The notes under the pieces: model-generated
Database searches by the model: none
What the model saw: only the letters and a program-made list of their open reading frames with translations
Told to the model about the DNA's origin: nothing
Shown: piece after piece, positions 44,877 to 56,504 of the stretch
Layout: each line of letters starts with the position of its first letter
Position numbering within the stretch: position 1 is the first letter of the stretch
DNA from: Nansenia antarctica
Lineage: Eukaryota; Chordata; Actinopteri; Argentiniformes; Microstomatidae
NCBI GenBank assembly: GCA_963989245.1
Contig: OZ022345.1
Coordinates: forward strand, 24,495,196-24,559,195
Length of the DNA: 64,000 bases
Direction of reading: 5' to 3'
Position numbers and translations under genes: made by a program

Positions 44877-45740
44877 TGTTACGTCCCTGTCTGTTTTTGC
44901 TTTGTGTCTGTGTGTCTCTCTCTCTCTCCCAGGTGTTCGTGATCCCTTGATTGTCTCCTTGTTAATCATCCATCATCAAGTCCACCTGTGTTCATGTCCT
45001 GTCAACCAATCACCTGTCTACCTGTTCCCTATATATGTGGCTGTTTGTTACTTGTGTAGGTTAGAGGGAAGAGGGGTGAGGTTATGTTTTGTTTGTTTCA
45101 TTCATTCATTCTATTCTATTCTGAGTAATTCTGTTTCATTCTGTTTTGTTAGTATATTAGTTGGTTGCTACATTTGTCTGTCTAGTGTTTGTTTGAGTTA
45201 CCTATGGTCCCCGGTTGCCTTATCCTGGGAGAGGGCTAGGTAAGATACCCTGGGGTTTACATCACATCACGTAGGTAACTGTTTGTCTAAACACACTATG
45301 TAAGAACGAGCGGATGTCACTCATCCTTTGTAGCAGTTAGATTTAGGTTCCGGGTAGATTAGTTAGCAGTTCTGTACCTAGGTAGATATGCTAGATTAGA
45401 GGTGTAGGGAAGCATAGGGCTGTGGTTTTATTGTGACACCGTTTGCAGCCTTCTCCCTCCCTCCCCTCCTACCCTCTGTTTATTTTCCCCGGTTTAGTTT
45501 TTGTATTATCCTTCCCCCCTGTTACATGTTTATTTGTATATCCATGGATGTCCATGTTTTTCACTTTATTATTATTATTACCATTGGCAAATAAATCCTT
45601 TTCTTTAAGGTATACCTTGTTGTCGGTCTGACCGTATTTGAGCACCACACACACGGTCAGTTGCTTCACCAGTGCTGGTACACAGGCTATGTTGCAGTCC
45701 TCCCTCCTCCCTAGTCTTACATCTGAGGGAGGACGTAACA
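44877..45740 (+). mobile_element. Solo LTR (gypsy-like), 864 bp
   Basis: Starts TGTTACGTCC and ends GGACGTAACA, a 10-bp perfect inverted terminus. AATAAATCC near 45588 followed by a U5-like end gives the + orientation. It lies within the minisatellite. No TSD was found. No protein domains. Confidence 0.75.
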
Positions 45741-45959
45741 GTGCGCTATCTTGTTGTTGATTAAAACAATGTCTTATGTTGAACTAGGGACAGAGCTTGA
45801 GGACAAAGGAGTTCCCCTTTTACTAAAATAAGCTCACTAGGCGTAAGAGCAAGTAACTTTCCCCTTCTTGACCAGATGGTCTCCGGGAGAGAGAAAAAAT
45901 TATTGATTTAGAAGGGTGAATTCAAGCCTATATCAGGGCGGATTGAAGAATCACCAGAG

Positions 45960-46097
45960 AGGGTTTAGGGGTTAGGGTTAGGGGGTTTAAGGGTTAGGGT
46001 TAGGGGGTTTAAGGTAGCCATGACCCTCTGAGAGGATTTAAGGTAGCCATGACCCTCTGAGAGGGTTTAAGGTAGCCGTGACCCTCTGAGAGGGTTG
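45960..46097. repeat. Minisatellite, second block
   Basis: The same TTAGGG-like and TTTAAGGTAGCCATGACC units as 44590-44876. Confidence 0.92.
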
Positions 46098-46309
46098 GTC
46101 AAGGCCGGTGTAGGTACAGGATTTTCCGACCCTGGAGGTTTTTCCGACCCTACCAGATCCGGTCATAGGTTCTGCCCTTTCCGGCCATAGGTAGCGCTAT
46201 GATTCGCTGACGACGATGACTTACGATCACATGATGACCGCCATTTTTACCCATCAGTAATTGTGGCTGTTTATAGATCTAATCTCTGTAGCTACCTTAA
46301 GATACATGG

Positions 46310-46618
46310 ATGTTGCGCGCGACAGAGAGAGACAGGATTCGAAAGGCGTCCAAGAATTACTTGATGAAAGGTAAGTCAGTGTGAATAACTATTGAAGCCA
46401 CTGCTTGAAATGGCGAAAATGCATAGGCCTATATCAAAATTGAGTGTCTCATTAAGCATCTGCTAACTATTGTGTGCATAAAACCTGTTTCCAGTGGCTT
46501 TATATTTGCACTTCTAAATGAATGCTGTATTTTTCTGCTGCATCAGGTGAGGAGTTGTACTATAAGTGCAAGGACAAACTTCAACCTTATATGAAAACGG
46601 TGCCACTACACCACTGGC
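46310..46618 (+). pseudogene. Spliced fragment resembling the N-terminal part of an integrase
   Basis: Two stretches, to 46370 and from 46547, are bounded by GAAAG|GTAAGT and CTGCATCAG. Joined in phase they read RIRKASKNYLMKGEELYYKC and onward for about 20 residues to a stop. The pattern of a basic helix then K-x-L-Y-Y-K is reminiscent of the segment before the zinc-binding domain in gypsy/Ginger-type integrases. It is too short to be sure. A second frame (46714-46911) encodes an acidic 65-residue stretch with EEIEAKLKLTEDEEERQELL, possibly another exon of the same unknown gene. Confidence 0.35.
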
Positions 46619-47074
46619 TGTAGAACTGTTTCTATGGACCACTGTAAGAGGACTTTAAACTGAAGAACGCCCACCGGCTGGAAGGGAAGGTCCAGGAGCC
46701 TGCTTTTCTTCAATTGGACAAAATACAGAGAGAGGAAATAGAGGCTAAATTGAAACTGACTGAAGACGAAGAAGAACGTCAAGAATTGCTGGACATTTTT
46801 TTGTTTGAATTTGAACATTCAATTGATTATGATTTATTTCTGTTAGAGGTCAAGGACAATCTTGGCATCCCTGTGTGCGCAAGTTTCAAGGCTCCCTGTT
46901 CGGAAGAGTGATTGATTAATTAGTGTGTTTGCAGTCGCAAATATAAAACTGAATCTGAACAGTAGTGTGAACTACATGTTGGTCACATTACCCCAAACGA
47001 TAACGGTGGATGACCGATGGCCTTATTCACTTATTCCTTCCAGCTAGAGTCTGGATCTAGCTAGAGTTATAGTC

Positions 47075-47317
47075 ATGTCAGATGGAGGGGCTTTTGACAC
47101 GTGCATGCTGTCTGAGTCAGTCCATCCTCTTCATGGGCGTGGGTTAGATGTGGCTACAGGCCCCACGCTTTCAACTGCCAGGCTCTCCCTCCGTCTCTCT
47201 GGGGCCTACGTCCAGGATCGGTCTGGTGACAGACTAGACAGCATTATTAACATTGGCCATGGAATTGTCCTGCCGGAGACCGGCTGTTACCCATTGACGC
47301 ATCCTGTTTGTCCATAG
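47075..47317 (+). other. 80-codon open frame of unknown nature
   Basis: GC-balanced frame starting MSDGGAFDTCMLSE and ending THPVCP. No domain was recognised. It may be an exon remnant. A GGTGGTGACAATACCCGG segment is repeated downstream at about 47352 and 47438. Confidence 0.25.
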
Positions 47318-47476
47318 CTCCCGCTCTGTAGCATCTCCACTCCTCCTTATGGTGGTGACAATACCCGGTCCCTTGTGGGGGTCACTACTCTCATTGGTGT
47401 GGTTATTATCATGGTTCTGCTTGTAGAAATGCCACTATGGTGGTGACAATACCCGGTCCCTTGTGGGGGTCACTAC

Positions 47477-48382
47477 TAGGGGTGTAACGGATCACCTAAC
47501 TCACGGATCGGATCGTGTCACGGATTTTGAGTCACGGATCGGATCATTTTTCGGATCAACACAAAACATTTTTTTATTTTTATAAAAACAACATTTTCCT
47601 TGAATTCTGTAAAAACACCACTTTTAATGTGTGAAACAAAAAAACAACATTCAAGATGTCAAAACTGATATATATATATATCACATATATATAACATCTA
47701 TATATAACAACATCTATATATAACAACATATATATAACATCACTGCTGCAATCTGGTTGCCAAGTGAAACCTAACTTTACCTAAATAATAAAGTGAAATC
47801 CTTTAAACATGGTAAGAAAAAAAAGTAAATAAAGCAAAGCAGCCTCAAGCTTATAACTTCATATTCATTTTCAAAAATATGAGGATGTCCACATTGTCTG
47901 GGGAGAGGGCAGACCTATTTGCAGTCACCATGTCTCCTGCTGTGGAGAACACCCTCTCGCTACGAACTGAAGTAGCCGGCACAGCCAGGTAGCGTCTTGC
48001 CATCATGGCAACGTGAGGGTACACACCGTAACTTTCTTATCGACCTCCCTCCTTCCATCGTTATTATAAGTAACAGGGAAGCCAAAGTGCTCCCATACAT
48101 GTGATTTCAATGACGAGGGAGGCCTTTCCAGTTCGCCAACGTTGCTAGCACTCGCCATGATACTTGTTGCTGTGGATTCCCAGCTTCACGTGGAGTGAGT
48201 ACGTAACAGAGTACTTTTTTTACCGTTGTACCAAACAACGAAATTTAGGAGGGGTGGCTCCCCTTGTGTTAGGAAAGAAAGAAAAAAAAGATTTTGCTAT
48301 TGATCCGCGGTACACATGCGTTCCGAACCGTGGAGGGCGATCCGAACGGATCACGGATTATCCGTGATCCGTTACACCCCTA
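47477..48382. mobile_element. hAT, TIR TAGGGGTGTAACGGATC (copy 3)
   Basis: Perfect 8-bp TSD GTCACTAC (47469-47476, 48383-48390). It contains a short minus-strand L2 tail at about 48222-48280 (CAAACAACGAAATTTAGGAG) and a (TA)n-rich region at 47668-47745. It shows what the family looks like without the large cargo of copy 2. Confidence 0.93.
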
Positions 48383-48401
48383 GTCACTACACTCATTGGT
48401 A

Positions 48402-48605
48402 AACTTGACCATGTGCCCCCATAGTTGAAAACGTTGCGCTAAAGTGCCCTTTTGAGTGGAGAAATTGAGAGGACGTGCCCTATTGGCTGCCCTTCCAATG
48501 GTCTAAACTTGACCATGTGCCCCCATAGTTGAAAACGGTGCGCTTAAGTGCCCTTTTGAGTGGAGAAATTGAGAGGACGTGCCCTATTGGCTGCCCTTCC
48601 AATGG
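48402..48605. repeat. Tandem duplication, ~101-bp unit x2
   Basis: Each unit runs from AAACTTGACCATGTGCCCCC to GGCTGCCCTTCCAATGG. The copies are nearly identical. Confidence 0.92.
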
Positions 48606-48938
48606 GAAAACATAGCAAGAAAATTAAATAACGTGTCTTGAAATGAAATGTCCTCAAATGAGTGCTCTGTTAGTGGATACAATGTGATGCAGCTTACTAG
48701 GGCAGGCTTTCCCAAAGTGACGACAGTCTAGGGGCGTTGCCAAATAGTTAAACCCTGCTTACATTCAAAACACATTATATGGCCATCAGCAAATATTTTC
48801 TGCGTTTTTGCATGGGGCCGATGGGCTAATATCTAGCTAACATTTAGATGTTTCTCGATCTGCACTGTTCTGCACTGACAAAATTAATTGTTGCCAATGA
48901 TTAAACAATAACGTTTAAAATACTCATTCCCAATCCCA

Positions 48939-50464
48939 TTGTTGAAAACATACTATTCCATCCATTTGGATGTCAGCCAATGTCATTCCATCCAAATGGA
49001 TGAGTCCAAAATATTCTCCATTCTCTTGGATGAGACAACGGATGCTTCTCTCATGTCGAACAAGTGTCCTTTGTTGTTCGCTTTGTCCATCAAATGGAAA
49101 TCAAGGAGAGATTTTTACAAGTTTGTGACGTGAGCGGAACAACAGCAAAGGAATTGGAAAATGTTGTGATGACAGTCCTTGAGGAGAATAGATTAAAAGT
49201 GGAAGACATCAGGGGCCAAGGCTACGATGGAGCCGCAAATATGAGCGGAAGCTACAACGGTCTGCAGTCTTGAATTCAGAGCCACAATAAGAAAGCTTTA
49301 TACGTGCACTGCCATGCCCACTGTCTCAACCTGGTCTTGGTGGAGAGTGCCAAATCAAGCCAGCATTTTGTTCGGTTTTTCAACTTAGTTGAAAGTCTGT
49401 ACACCTTCATAGCCAGATCTCCAAAACGCCACGCTGTGTTCGTGAAAATGCAACAGACCATGTACCCTGGTCCCTGACCAAAGAGTCTGCGAGTTGAAAA
49501 GGCTGTCTGACACACGGTGGACATGTAGAGAAGATGCTCTGAGATCCCTGAAGAAGGTCCTTACTGCTGTGGTGAAGCTGCTTCAGAACATGGCTGATAG
49601 TGATCCACCAGACTCTGCAGCAGGTGATGCCCGGATGCTCTTGCGTAGCATAGATTTTGAATTTATTCTATGCATGGAGATTGCCACACCCGTCTTCAAT
49701 GAGACTGCCATCGCATCTGCTTCGCTTCAGAGAAAAGACCTCGACTTGTCAGCATCATACACCATTGTGGAGGGGGTCATACAAAGAGTGACAGCAATGA
49801 GGAAGGATGAAGAGTTCAAGGTGCTTTTTTCAAATGCAAAGGGGCAAGCAGAGGCAGCAGGCATTGAGGTGCCAGAACAAATACCTGGACAAACCAGACG
49901 GAGAAAGGTACCTCAAAGGTACAGGTATAGCTCTGAATCTGTTACGGAGGAGTACCAAGCCCAAGACTTGGAGGAACACTACCGGGGCAAGGTGTTCTTG
50001 ACATACTCTCGCATGAGCTACACCGTAGATTCAAGGGGAAGGATGACACGCCTACTGGGTCAATCCTAACAGGTCTTCACTGCCTTACCATCTCAAGTCA
50101 CTGGAAGGGCATGACAAATGACAGAGCTGCTCTATCTGTCAGAGATGTGTGCCAGTTTTATGATGCAGAAGAAGAGAATGTTGTCACCGAACTGAAGGTA
50201 TTCCACTCTTCATATGCTCTCCCCTCCAACAATGTCACAGCTGCGCTTAAAGACAATAATGTGGAATCAGTTTCCCCAAATCTAACTATGCTCCTCAAAA
50301 CTTATGCTACTATCCCAGTGACAACTGCTTCAGTAGAGCGATCATTCTCAAAACTGAAGCTGATCAAAACCCAGCTCAAAACCGATGTGGGGAAAAAAGG
50401 CTCTCTGATCTCATGCTGCTTTCAATTGAGAGGGATATCCCAATTGATCGTAATGAAGTCATAG
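48939..50464 (+). pseudogene. ZMYM1-like (DUF4371 + hATC) hAT transposase
   Basis: Successive + frames cover the core of a ZMYM1-type transposase. In order: FSILLDETTDASLMSNKCPL (first catalytic aspartate block), DIRGQGYDGAANMSG, then HCHAHCLNLVLVESA after a stop at 49271. RLSDTRWTCREDALRSLKK is in the 49494-50069 frame. A C-terminal hATC block has YATIPVTTASVERSFSKLKLIK (50111-50464). At least three stops or frameshifts break it. The N-terminal zinc finger and start are missing, and no flanking TIR was identified. Such proteins are domesticated or active hAT transposases; this copy is dead. It is the same class as the piece at 251-658. Confidence 0.85.
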
Positions 50465-52080
50465 ACATATATAAACACATGGCCCAAAGAAGAATTCTGC
50501 TATGACTCCACTACCCACCATCTCCCTTCCGTTGCAGCAATGGCATCTGTCCATGCTTCTCCTACAGCAAGCGCCCAACCAATATGCACCTTTGTTTGGA
50601 CATGCAGAGTGATTTTCAAATGAGACACTCATGACAATATTTTTAATTTCCATTTACAGTAACAGTCATGTAATCTAATGTTGGGTCTTAAAATCATATT
50701 TTTTCATATAATTGTCTTGTTTCTTTTGTGTAGTTTGTAGCTTAATCATATATTTCTTTATTTCTTGATCTGTTGAATATATTTCTGTCCATAGGTAGGT
50801 AACTTGAGCCTAGGCTGGGGGGGTGGGCTGTTTATTATGGTGGGAGGCTAGGGGGATGGGAGAGCCTCGGTTCATTGTTTTGTTTGTGAAGCATTAGTTG
50901 AAATGCAGGTGCAAATGACTGAGTGGCAGACATTGTATATGGTTTTCTAGTTCTGATTTGTTTTGACAATTTTCAAGGTTTGGTTTTATTGTGTGCTTGA
51001 TTGTATTTTCAATTTTCTAATATTTCAAAGTTTGCTATTATTGCAATTCTCTATGCTCTCAGTTTGACAATAAATCTGAGTCAAACTTCATTTTCTATGT
51101 ATATTTTTCTTTGAGTGGGTAAATGTACAGAGGTGAATGGGTTAATTTTCAAAACAAGTGAGAAAACTGTTGAATTTGGATGGAATTTATACCTATAGTG
51201 ATGTGTCAGTGAAATATAATTAGTTTTACAAAAGAAAATAAGATGAGAAAGGTCAAATGGCACTGATGGTGCCAAAATGTCTCCAAATGGCACAATTTGG
51301 TTGTCCGCCTAAACATACCTGTACTAAAACAGGTACAAAGTTGCACTGGCTCACATTACTAGCATCTAATTTGGCATAAGTACTCATCAGACCATGGAGT
51401 ACTGATTCCTATATGATTTGGGCTACCAGCTCAGGTTTCCAAGCTGATATTCACTCTAAAAGCTGTGGTTTTTTTAGGCGGAGAGTGAATTTTAGATTTT
51501 TCACAATGTTCTAGCTCTATTTACTCTGACACAGTATATATATTTAGATTTTGACACTTTGATTCTGCCACCCCACAGGTGTTAGCTTTCATTTGATAGC
51601 AAGATCATTATGAAAGCCCTTGTGAGCAGAAAACCTAAAAAAAATAGAATGGATATAAATGTATAGGTTTACATAGCATGAAAATAACCAAAAACATTAT
51701 TTGGAGGTGTTTGTGAAATAAACATTTTAAAGGTGTATTGTTCCCTATGTGTTTTTATCATAGAGGTGTATACTTTTAATCTGGATTGCCTAGACTACAT
51801 AATGTTAATCTTAATCCATACATGACGCATCATAGCTTTTTCCTCGCTGATGGGGTCCCATGTCGTGCAGTAGGTGCCCTTTTTTTCTTTTCGCCCCTGC
51901 CCTTCAAACAGCCTGAGTCCACCACTGGGAGGAACCTCAATCTTCTCCAATGCATTTTGAGTAAGAAACCTTCAATGGTTTTACCTGCAGTAAACTGGTA
52001 AACTGTACACCTGCTACTGGTGTACATGAATATCACTAGGCTATACTAGCACAGCAGGCAGCAGTAAATCACCAATGTTG
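50465..52080. other. Unassigned stretch
   Basis: AT-rich sequence without a convincing frame. Possible 3' UTR of the transposase copy to about 51070 (AATAAATCTGAG near 51070). A poly(T)-rich ORF at 51786-52001 looks like noise. Confidence 0.4.
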
Positions 52081-52084
52081 GCTG

Positions 52085-52330
52085 TATGGTACTTGGTACC
52101 TTGGAGTCACTACCAATCTTCTGCTGGAGACTAAAGACCCATCTCTTCAGGGAACACCTGGACTCTTCTTAGACTTCTCTATCCCCTCACATTACATTAG
52201 TTATAACATAAATGACGTTTCTTCCTCTCTCTAGCACTGTGACTGCTGATGGCACTTGTTCTTTTTGTTTTACTTCAGATAACTGATGTGTAGTGGATTC
52301 ACTTACTTAGACAAATGTACTTCTTACAAA
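52085..52330 (+). mobile_element. L2-type ORF2 C-terminal scrap
   Basis: A broken + frame near 52120-52180 reads RLKTHLFREHLDSS, a usual ending of L2-type ORF2. It probably belongs with the L2 tail at 53985-54042, separated by the LINE and MITE below. Confidence 0.55.
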
Positions 52331-52611
52331 CAGGGGAGCCCTGTATGTTAACCTTGGGAAGACGTTTTAGTTTGGCCAGTTGTTTAGCCATTTGACTGCT
52401 TTTACTGTTCTTTCATCTTGTACTAGGAATACATCAGAGAACTGCCATAAAAGTATTCAAATCAAGGTGTTGTAGTTTATTTATATCTTTTGGGATTGGT
52501 GAGAAATGTATCTGAAAGGTCTCCTATGTTAGTGAATTTAACCAGCTGACCAGCAGCACAGTAGCATTCCACTACATAATGGAAAAGTGGGATCAGCGCC
52601 CTCATGTGGCC

Positions 52612-53424
52612 AAGGCAAGGCAAGTTTATTTGTATAGCACATTTCATACAACAGGGGCAATTCAAAGTGCTTTACATTCATTATTTAAAATGACAGCAAG
52701 AGGAGCATAAGAAAATAAAAAATTACAATGAATAAAAGCAAATATAAGAAGTAAAAGATAAAACATTTAAAAAGACAATAGTTAATGGGAAAAATACATT
52801 GATAGAAGTGTTTGTGTTTAATCATAACTGGTGCAAAACATGAAGGTTTTTAGCTTTAAATATTTTAAGGGTTTGGGCCTGTTTGAATCCTTCAGGGAGT
52901 TTGTTCCAGGAGCATGCAGCAGCGTGACTGAAAGCTGCTGCACCGTGTTTTGTTTTTACTCTTGGAATTATTAGCTGATTTGTCTCAGCTGACCTTAGGG
53001 ACCTTGCGGGAATATAGGGTGGGAGGAGATCTGATATGTATTTTGGTCCAAGACCATTTTGTGATTTGTATGTAATTAGGAGGATTATGAATTCAATTCT
53101 CTGAGAGACTGGTAGCCACTGCAGGGATCTCAGGATTGGTGTAATGTGTTCAAATGTCTTTGTTTTTGTTAGGACCCTAGCAGCGGCGTTTTGGATGAGC
53201 TGCAATTTACGAACAGCTCCTTTAGATAGGCCTGTTAGTAGACCATTACAATAATCAAGTCTACTCGAAACAAATGCATGGATGAGTTTTTCAAGGCCAA
53301 CATCATAACCTGCAACCTGGGTACACTGATACTGTAGTGACAAGGAGGAAATTAGACCACAAACAATTTGGATAGAATAATGGGGTGACATAAGTTGTGT
53401 TCCATCAATATAGCAGGAATACAA
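52612..53424 (-). mobile_element. L2-like LINE, 3' part
   Basis: Starts GGCAAGGCAAGTTTATTTGT (the reverse of an L2 3' tail) and holds the ORF below. Truncated at its 5' side near 53440. Second copy: 23685-26250. Confidence 0.88.
52822..53424 (-). pseudogene. L2-like reverse transcriptase C-terminus
   Basis: A 200-codon open frame contains FVSSRLDYCNGLLTGL, LQLIQNAAARVLTKTK, ITPILRSLQWLPVSQRIEF, then YKSQNGLGPKYISDLL, and ends with a WNKLPEGF block. These are the characteristic C-terminal blocks of fish L2 elements. The catalytic RT core is upstream and missing. The frame is open to the end, so decay is modest. Confidence 0.9.
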
Positions 53425-53465
53425 TTACCATTAGAATGGTTGAATTTCATAGAACTGACAACTAA

Positions 53466-53660
53466 AGCCCAATGCACACAGCGTGCGATTTCTGTTGCAC
53501 GACAACATTCCATTGTTGTCATGAATGGAATCGAATTTTCGCCGTGTGATTAAAATCGGGGCCGTGTGCATTGGGATGTGATTTTCTCATAGACTTCCAT
53601 TCAAACTTCAAAATGGAATGTTGACGTGCAACAGAAATGGCACGCTGTGTGCATTGGGCT
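53466..53660. mobile_element. 195-bp MITE, TAA target duplication
   Basis: TIR AGCCCAATGCACACAGCGTG / CACGCTGTGTGCATTGGGCT flanked by TAA (53463-53465, 53661-53663). The 3-bp TSD is PIF/Harbinger-like. Confidence 0.88.
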
Positions 53661-53984
53661 TAACACATTTTGGTGAGGATTTGGCCACATGGTTCCTGGT
53701 TGTCCTGGTAACTGTAACGACTGAGACATCTTCTGCCCCTCAGCACTACGTCTCCTCAAGACGTCCGCTTTCCCCTCTACTGTGTCCCTAAGAACTCGCC
53801 CCCTTTGTACTGTTTCTCTGTTCCTCCAGTATAAAAAATAAATTTAAAAAAAGTTTTAGAAAAAGGTGGTAGAAGAAGGTTTCTCCTTCTATCAGTGGCC
53901 CCGAGCCTGAGCTAGATTACTCTTCCTGCCACGAATGGTGGACTGATGATTCACATGCTTAGCATTCAAATGTATTGATTGTAA

Positions 53985-54042
53985 GTCGCTTTGGAATAAG
54001 GCGTCTGCTAAATGCCAAAAATGTAAAATGTAAATGACTGTG
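53985..54042 (+). mobile_element. L2-type 3' tail
   Basis: GTAAGTCGCTTTGGAATAAG followed by GTCTGCTAAATGCC, the common fish L2 terminus. Confidence 0.7.
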
Positions 54043-54204
54043 TGTGCTATAATTTAGCTCCCATTAAGATGGGATCAATCTGGAACAATCTAGAGTACAG
54101 TACAGCTTGTTGTTCTGGTGCCGTTCTGACAATTTAAAACATATTTTGACAACCTCATGTACCTGAAAGGATACTGGGTGGTAGACTGCACATATCTAGG
54201 AAAA

Positions 54205-54443
54205 GTCCAGCAAAGAGGAAGACGCATGTATTCGCGGACGACTCACACGGACATCGGCAAATAACACCACCCCGGAATCTGTAAGCAAATGGAATATTGT
54301 TCTTATTTATAATCTATGTCATGGTATTTGATGTACTGTACATGACCACAGATTGCGTAGTTGTAGGCATCTAGTGATTTATATGCTCTCAATTTCTCAC
54401 GGGCCTACACGCTAGGCAATGCAAACTTGAATGGCCAGGTAAT
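54205..54443 (+). repeat. 240-bp direct repeat, copy 1
   Basis: Nearly identical to 55131-55374, from GTCCAGCAAAGAGGAAGACG to GGCCAGGTAATGGAT. The pair brackets the THAP-type exon. Confidence 0.93.
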
Positions 54444-54658
54444 GGATGTAATACGCTGCGCTCAAATGTAATACACATTGATTTTATTTTGGCACAAATA
54501 TGCCGTGTTTTTGCATTGTATTTAGTGTTACACGTGTATTGCATTCCGATGTGTGTATTGCATTCCGATGTGTGTATTGCATTTAAATGTGGCACGATCC
54601 ACCCTCCATAGAGTTAGGTACGCTTAAAATAGCTTACAACGGCTACTAGCATAAAGAA

Positions 54659-54831
54659 ATGTCTGATTGTTGCGTGTTCGGTTGTCAGAATCGATATTCC
54701 ACGACTATCGGACTCAAGTTCTACCGAATTCCATCAGGATCAGACCATTTCAGAGCAACAGGCGGCGTCAACTGGACTGAGGACAAGATTAAAAAAAAAT
54801 GCTTGTGCATGTGCCGCCCATTTTATATCAG
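54659..54831 (+). pseudogene. THAP-type zinc-finger first exon
   Basis: ATG at 54659 opens MSDCCVFGCQNRYSTTIGL, then KFYRIP, a Trp, and, one base out of frame after an A9 run, ACACAAHFISG. That is the C2CH signature of a THAP domain (C-x2-4-C ... W ... C-x2-H-F), about 57 residues. A donor ATCAG|GTAAAG ends the exon. THAP domains bind DNA and head both P-element-like transposases (THAP9) and host regulators; no downstream exon was found to decide. The 1-nt shift at the A run may be a real lesion or an error. TATA-less upstream region. Confidence 0.7.
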
Positions 54832-54964
54832 GTAAAGTATTGTAGCAACCGTGTTATAATATGTTCATTAATGTTGCAATTAATGCTCAGAAATTCAATG
54901 TTAGCACTGTTACTGTGAGCTGTGTTGTGTGCAAATGCATTCCTGTGATTGGTGGAGGTCACGG

Positions 54965-54981
54965 GGGGGGGGGGGGGGGGC
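54965..54981. repeat. Poly(G) tract
   Basis: An uninterrupted run of about 16 G between CAC and CACGCACC. Confidence 0.9.
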
Positions 54982-55130
54982 ACGCACCGGAAGAGGAAAT
55001 AGATAGACTGTTCTAATGTTTACACCTGCGTTCGCCCTGCTCAGGACTTGTTTAATTATTGTCATTTCATTAAAGCAAATGAACAAATGGAATATTGTTC
55101 TTATTTATAATTAAACAACGTGATGCAGTC

Positions 55131-55374
55131 AAATCCAGCAAAGAGGAAGACGCATGTATTCGCGGACGACTCACACGGACATCTGCAAATAACACCACCC
55201 CGGAATCTGTAAGCAAATGGAATATTGTTCTTATTTAGAATCTATGTCATGGTATTTGATGTACTGTACATGACCACAGATTGCGTAGTTGTAGGCATCT
55301 AGTGATTTATATGCTCTCAATTTCTCACGGGCCTACACGCTAGGCAATGCAAACTTGAATGGCCAGGTAATGGA
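55131..55374 (+). repeat. 240-bp direct repeat, copy 2
   Basis: Second copy of 54205-54443, with one or two differences (ATCTGC for ATCGGC). Confidence 0.93.
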
Positions 55375-55870
55375 TTGGAACAATATCTCGTTATCTCCGA
55401 CCACTCCCCCAAATTTGTTTGTTTAAAGAATAAATATATTAACGCTTTATTAATGCAAGTGCAATCGGGCTAATGTTACTCATTCTCGCAGTTCCAAATG
55501 AATGAACGTTGAAGCGCTTGTATCTCAAAATGTGGCGTGCAGCCCGACAGGCGCACATATCACGCGCACCCCTGCGCTTTCAGAGCTCGTTTTCTCGTCG
55601 GAATTCGACGTTTGGAGACGAACGACAGACGTCGAATACTGACGGCTTCCGTGTGAGACCAGGTTGTTTATTTAGCTCATCAGTGGGCACTCAGCACCAT
55701 GGACACCTCCAGCCCAGCACCTTGCACCACGGTTCCTGCCCTGCTCCATGGATTACAACGATGATCGCCTGACCCTTGCCTGACTCCACCAAGTCCTTTG
55801 CCTGACCCCTCAAACCTGTTTGACCTAATAAAGTCCCACACCTGGGGTCATTGACATTCATTTATTTATA
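55375..55870. other. Unassigned; possible short 3' exon or LTR-like end
   Basis: The frame 55509-55772 (87 codons) has no recognised domain. AATAAAG near 55828 after a pyrimidine/CCTG-rich stretch resembles a polyadenylation site. Confidence 0.3.
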
Positions 55871-56504
55871 TACAGTTAGGTCTGGAAGTATTTGGACAGT
55901 GACACAATTTCCATAATTTGGGCTCTGTATGCCACCACAAAGGATTTGAAATGAAACAATCAAGATGTAATTGAAGTGCATACTTTCAGCTTTAATTCAA
56001 GGGGTTGAACAAATATATTGTATGAAACATTTAGGAATTGCAACCATTTTTATACACAGTCCCCTATTTTCAGGAGCTCAAAAGTAATTGGACAAATTAA
56101 CAATCATAAATAAAATGTTCATTTTTAATACTTTGTCGAGAATCCTTTGCAGGCAATGACTGCCTGAAGTCTGGAACACATGGACATCACCAAATGCTGG
56201 GTTTCCTCCTTTGTGATGCTTTGTCAGGCCTTTACTGCAGCAGTCTTCAGTTGTTGTTTGTTCGTGGGTATTTCTGCCTTTAGTTTTGTCTTCAGCAAGT
56301 GAAATGCATGCTTGATTGGGTTGAGATCAGGTGATTGACTCTGGCCATTGCAGAATATTCCACTTCTTTGCCTTAAAAAGTCCTGGGTTGCTTACACACT
56401 ATATTTTGGGTCATTGTCCATCTGTATTGTGAAGCACCATCCAATCAACTTTGCTGAATTTGTCTGAATCTGAGCAGACAGAATATCCCTAAACACTTCA
56501 GAAT

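Noticed and set aside
44590..46097. Telomere or telomere fusion
   Set aside because: Only a few TTAGGG-like units occur, mixed with a non-telomeric minisatellite, and similar short runs occur at several places in the window.
17550..50464. Host ZBED or ZMYM genes
   Set aside because: Both transposase-like genes are broken by frameshifts or stops, and one lies within recognisable hAT ends. They are better read as transposon remnants.
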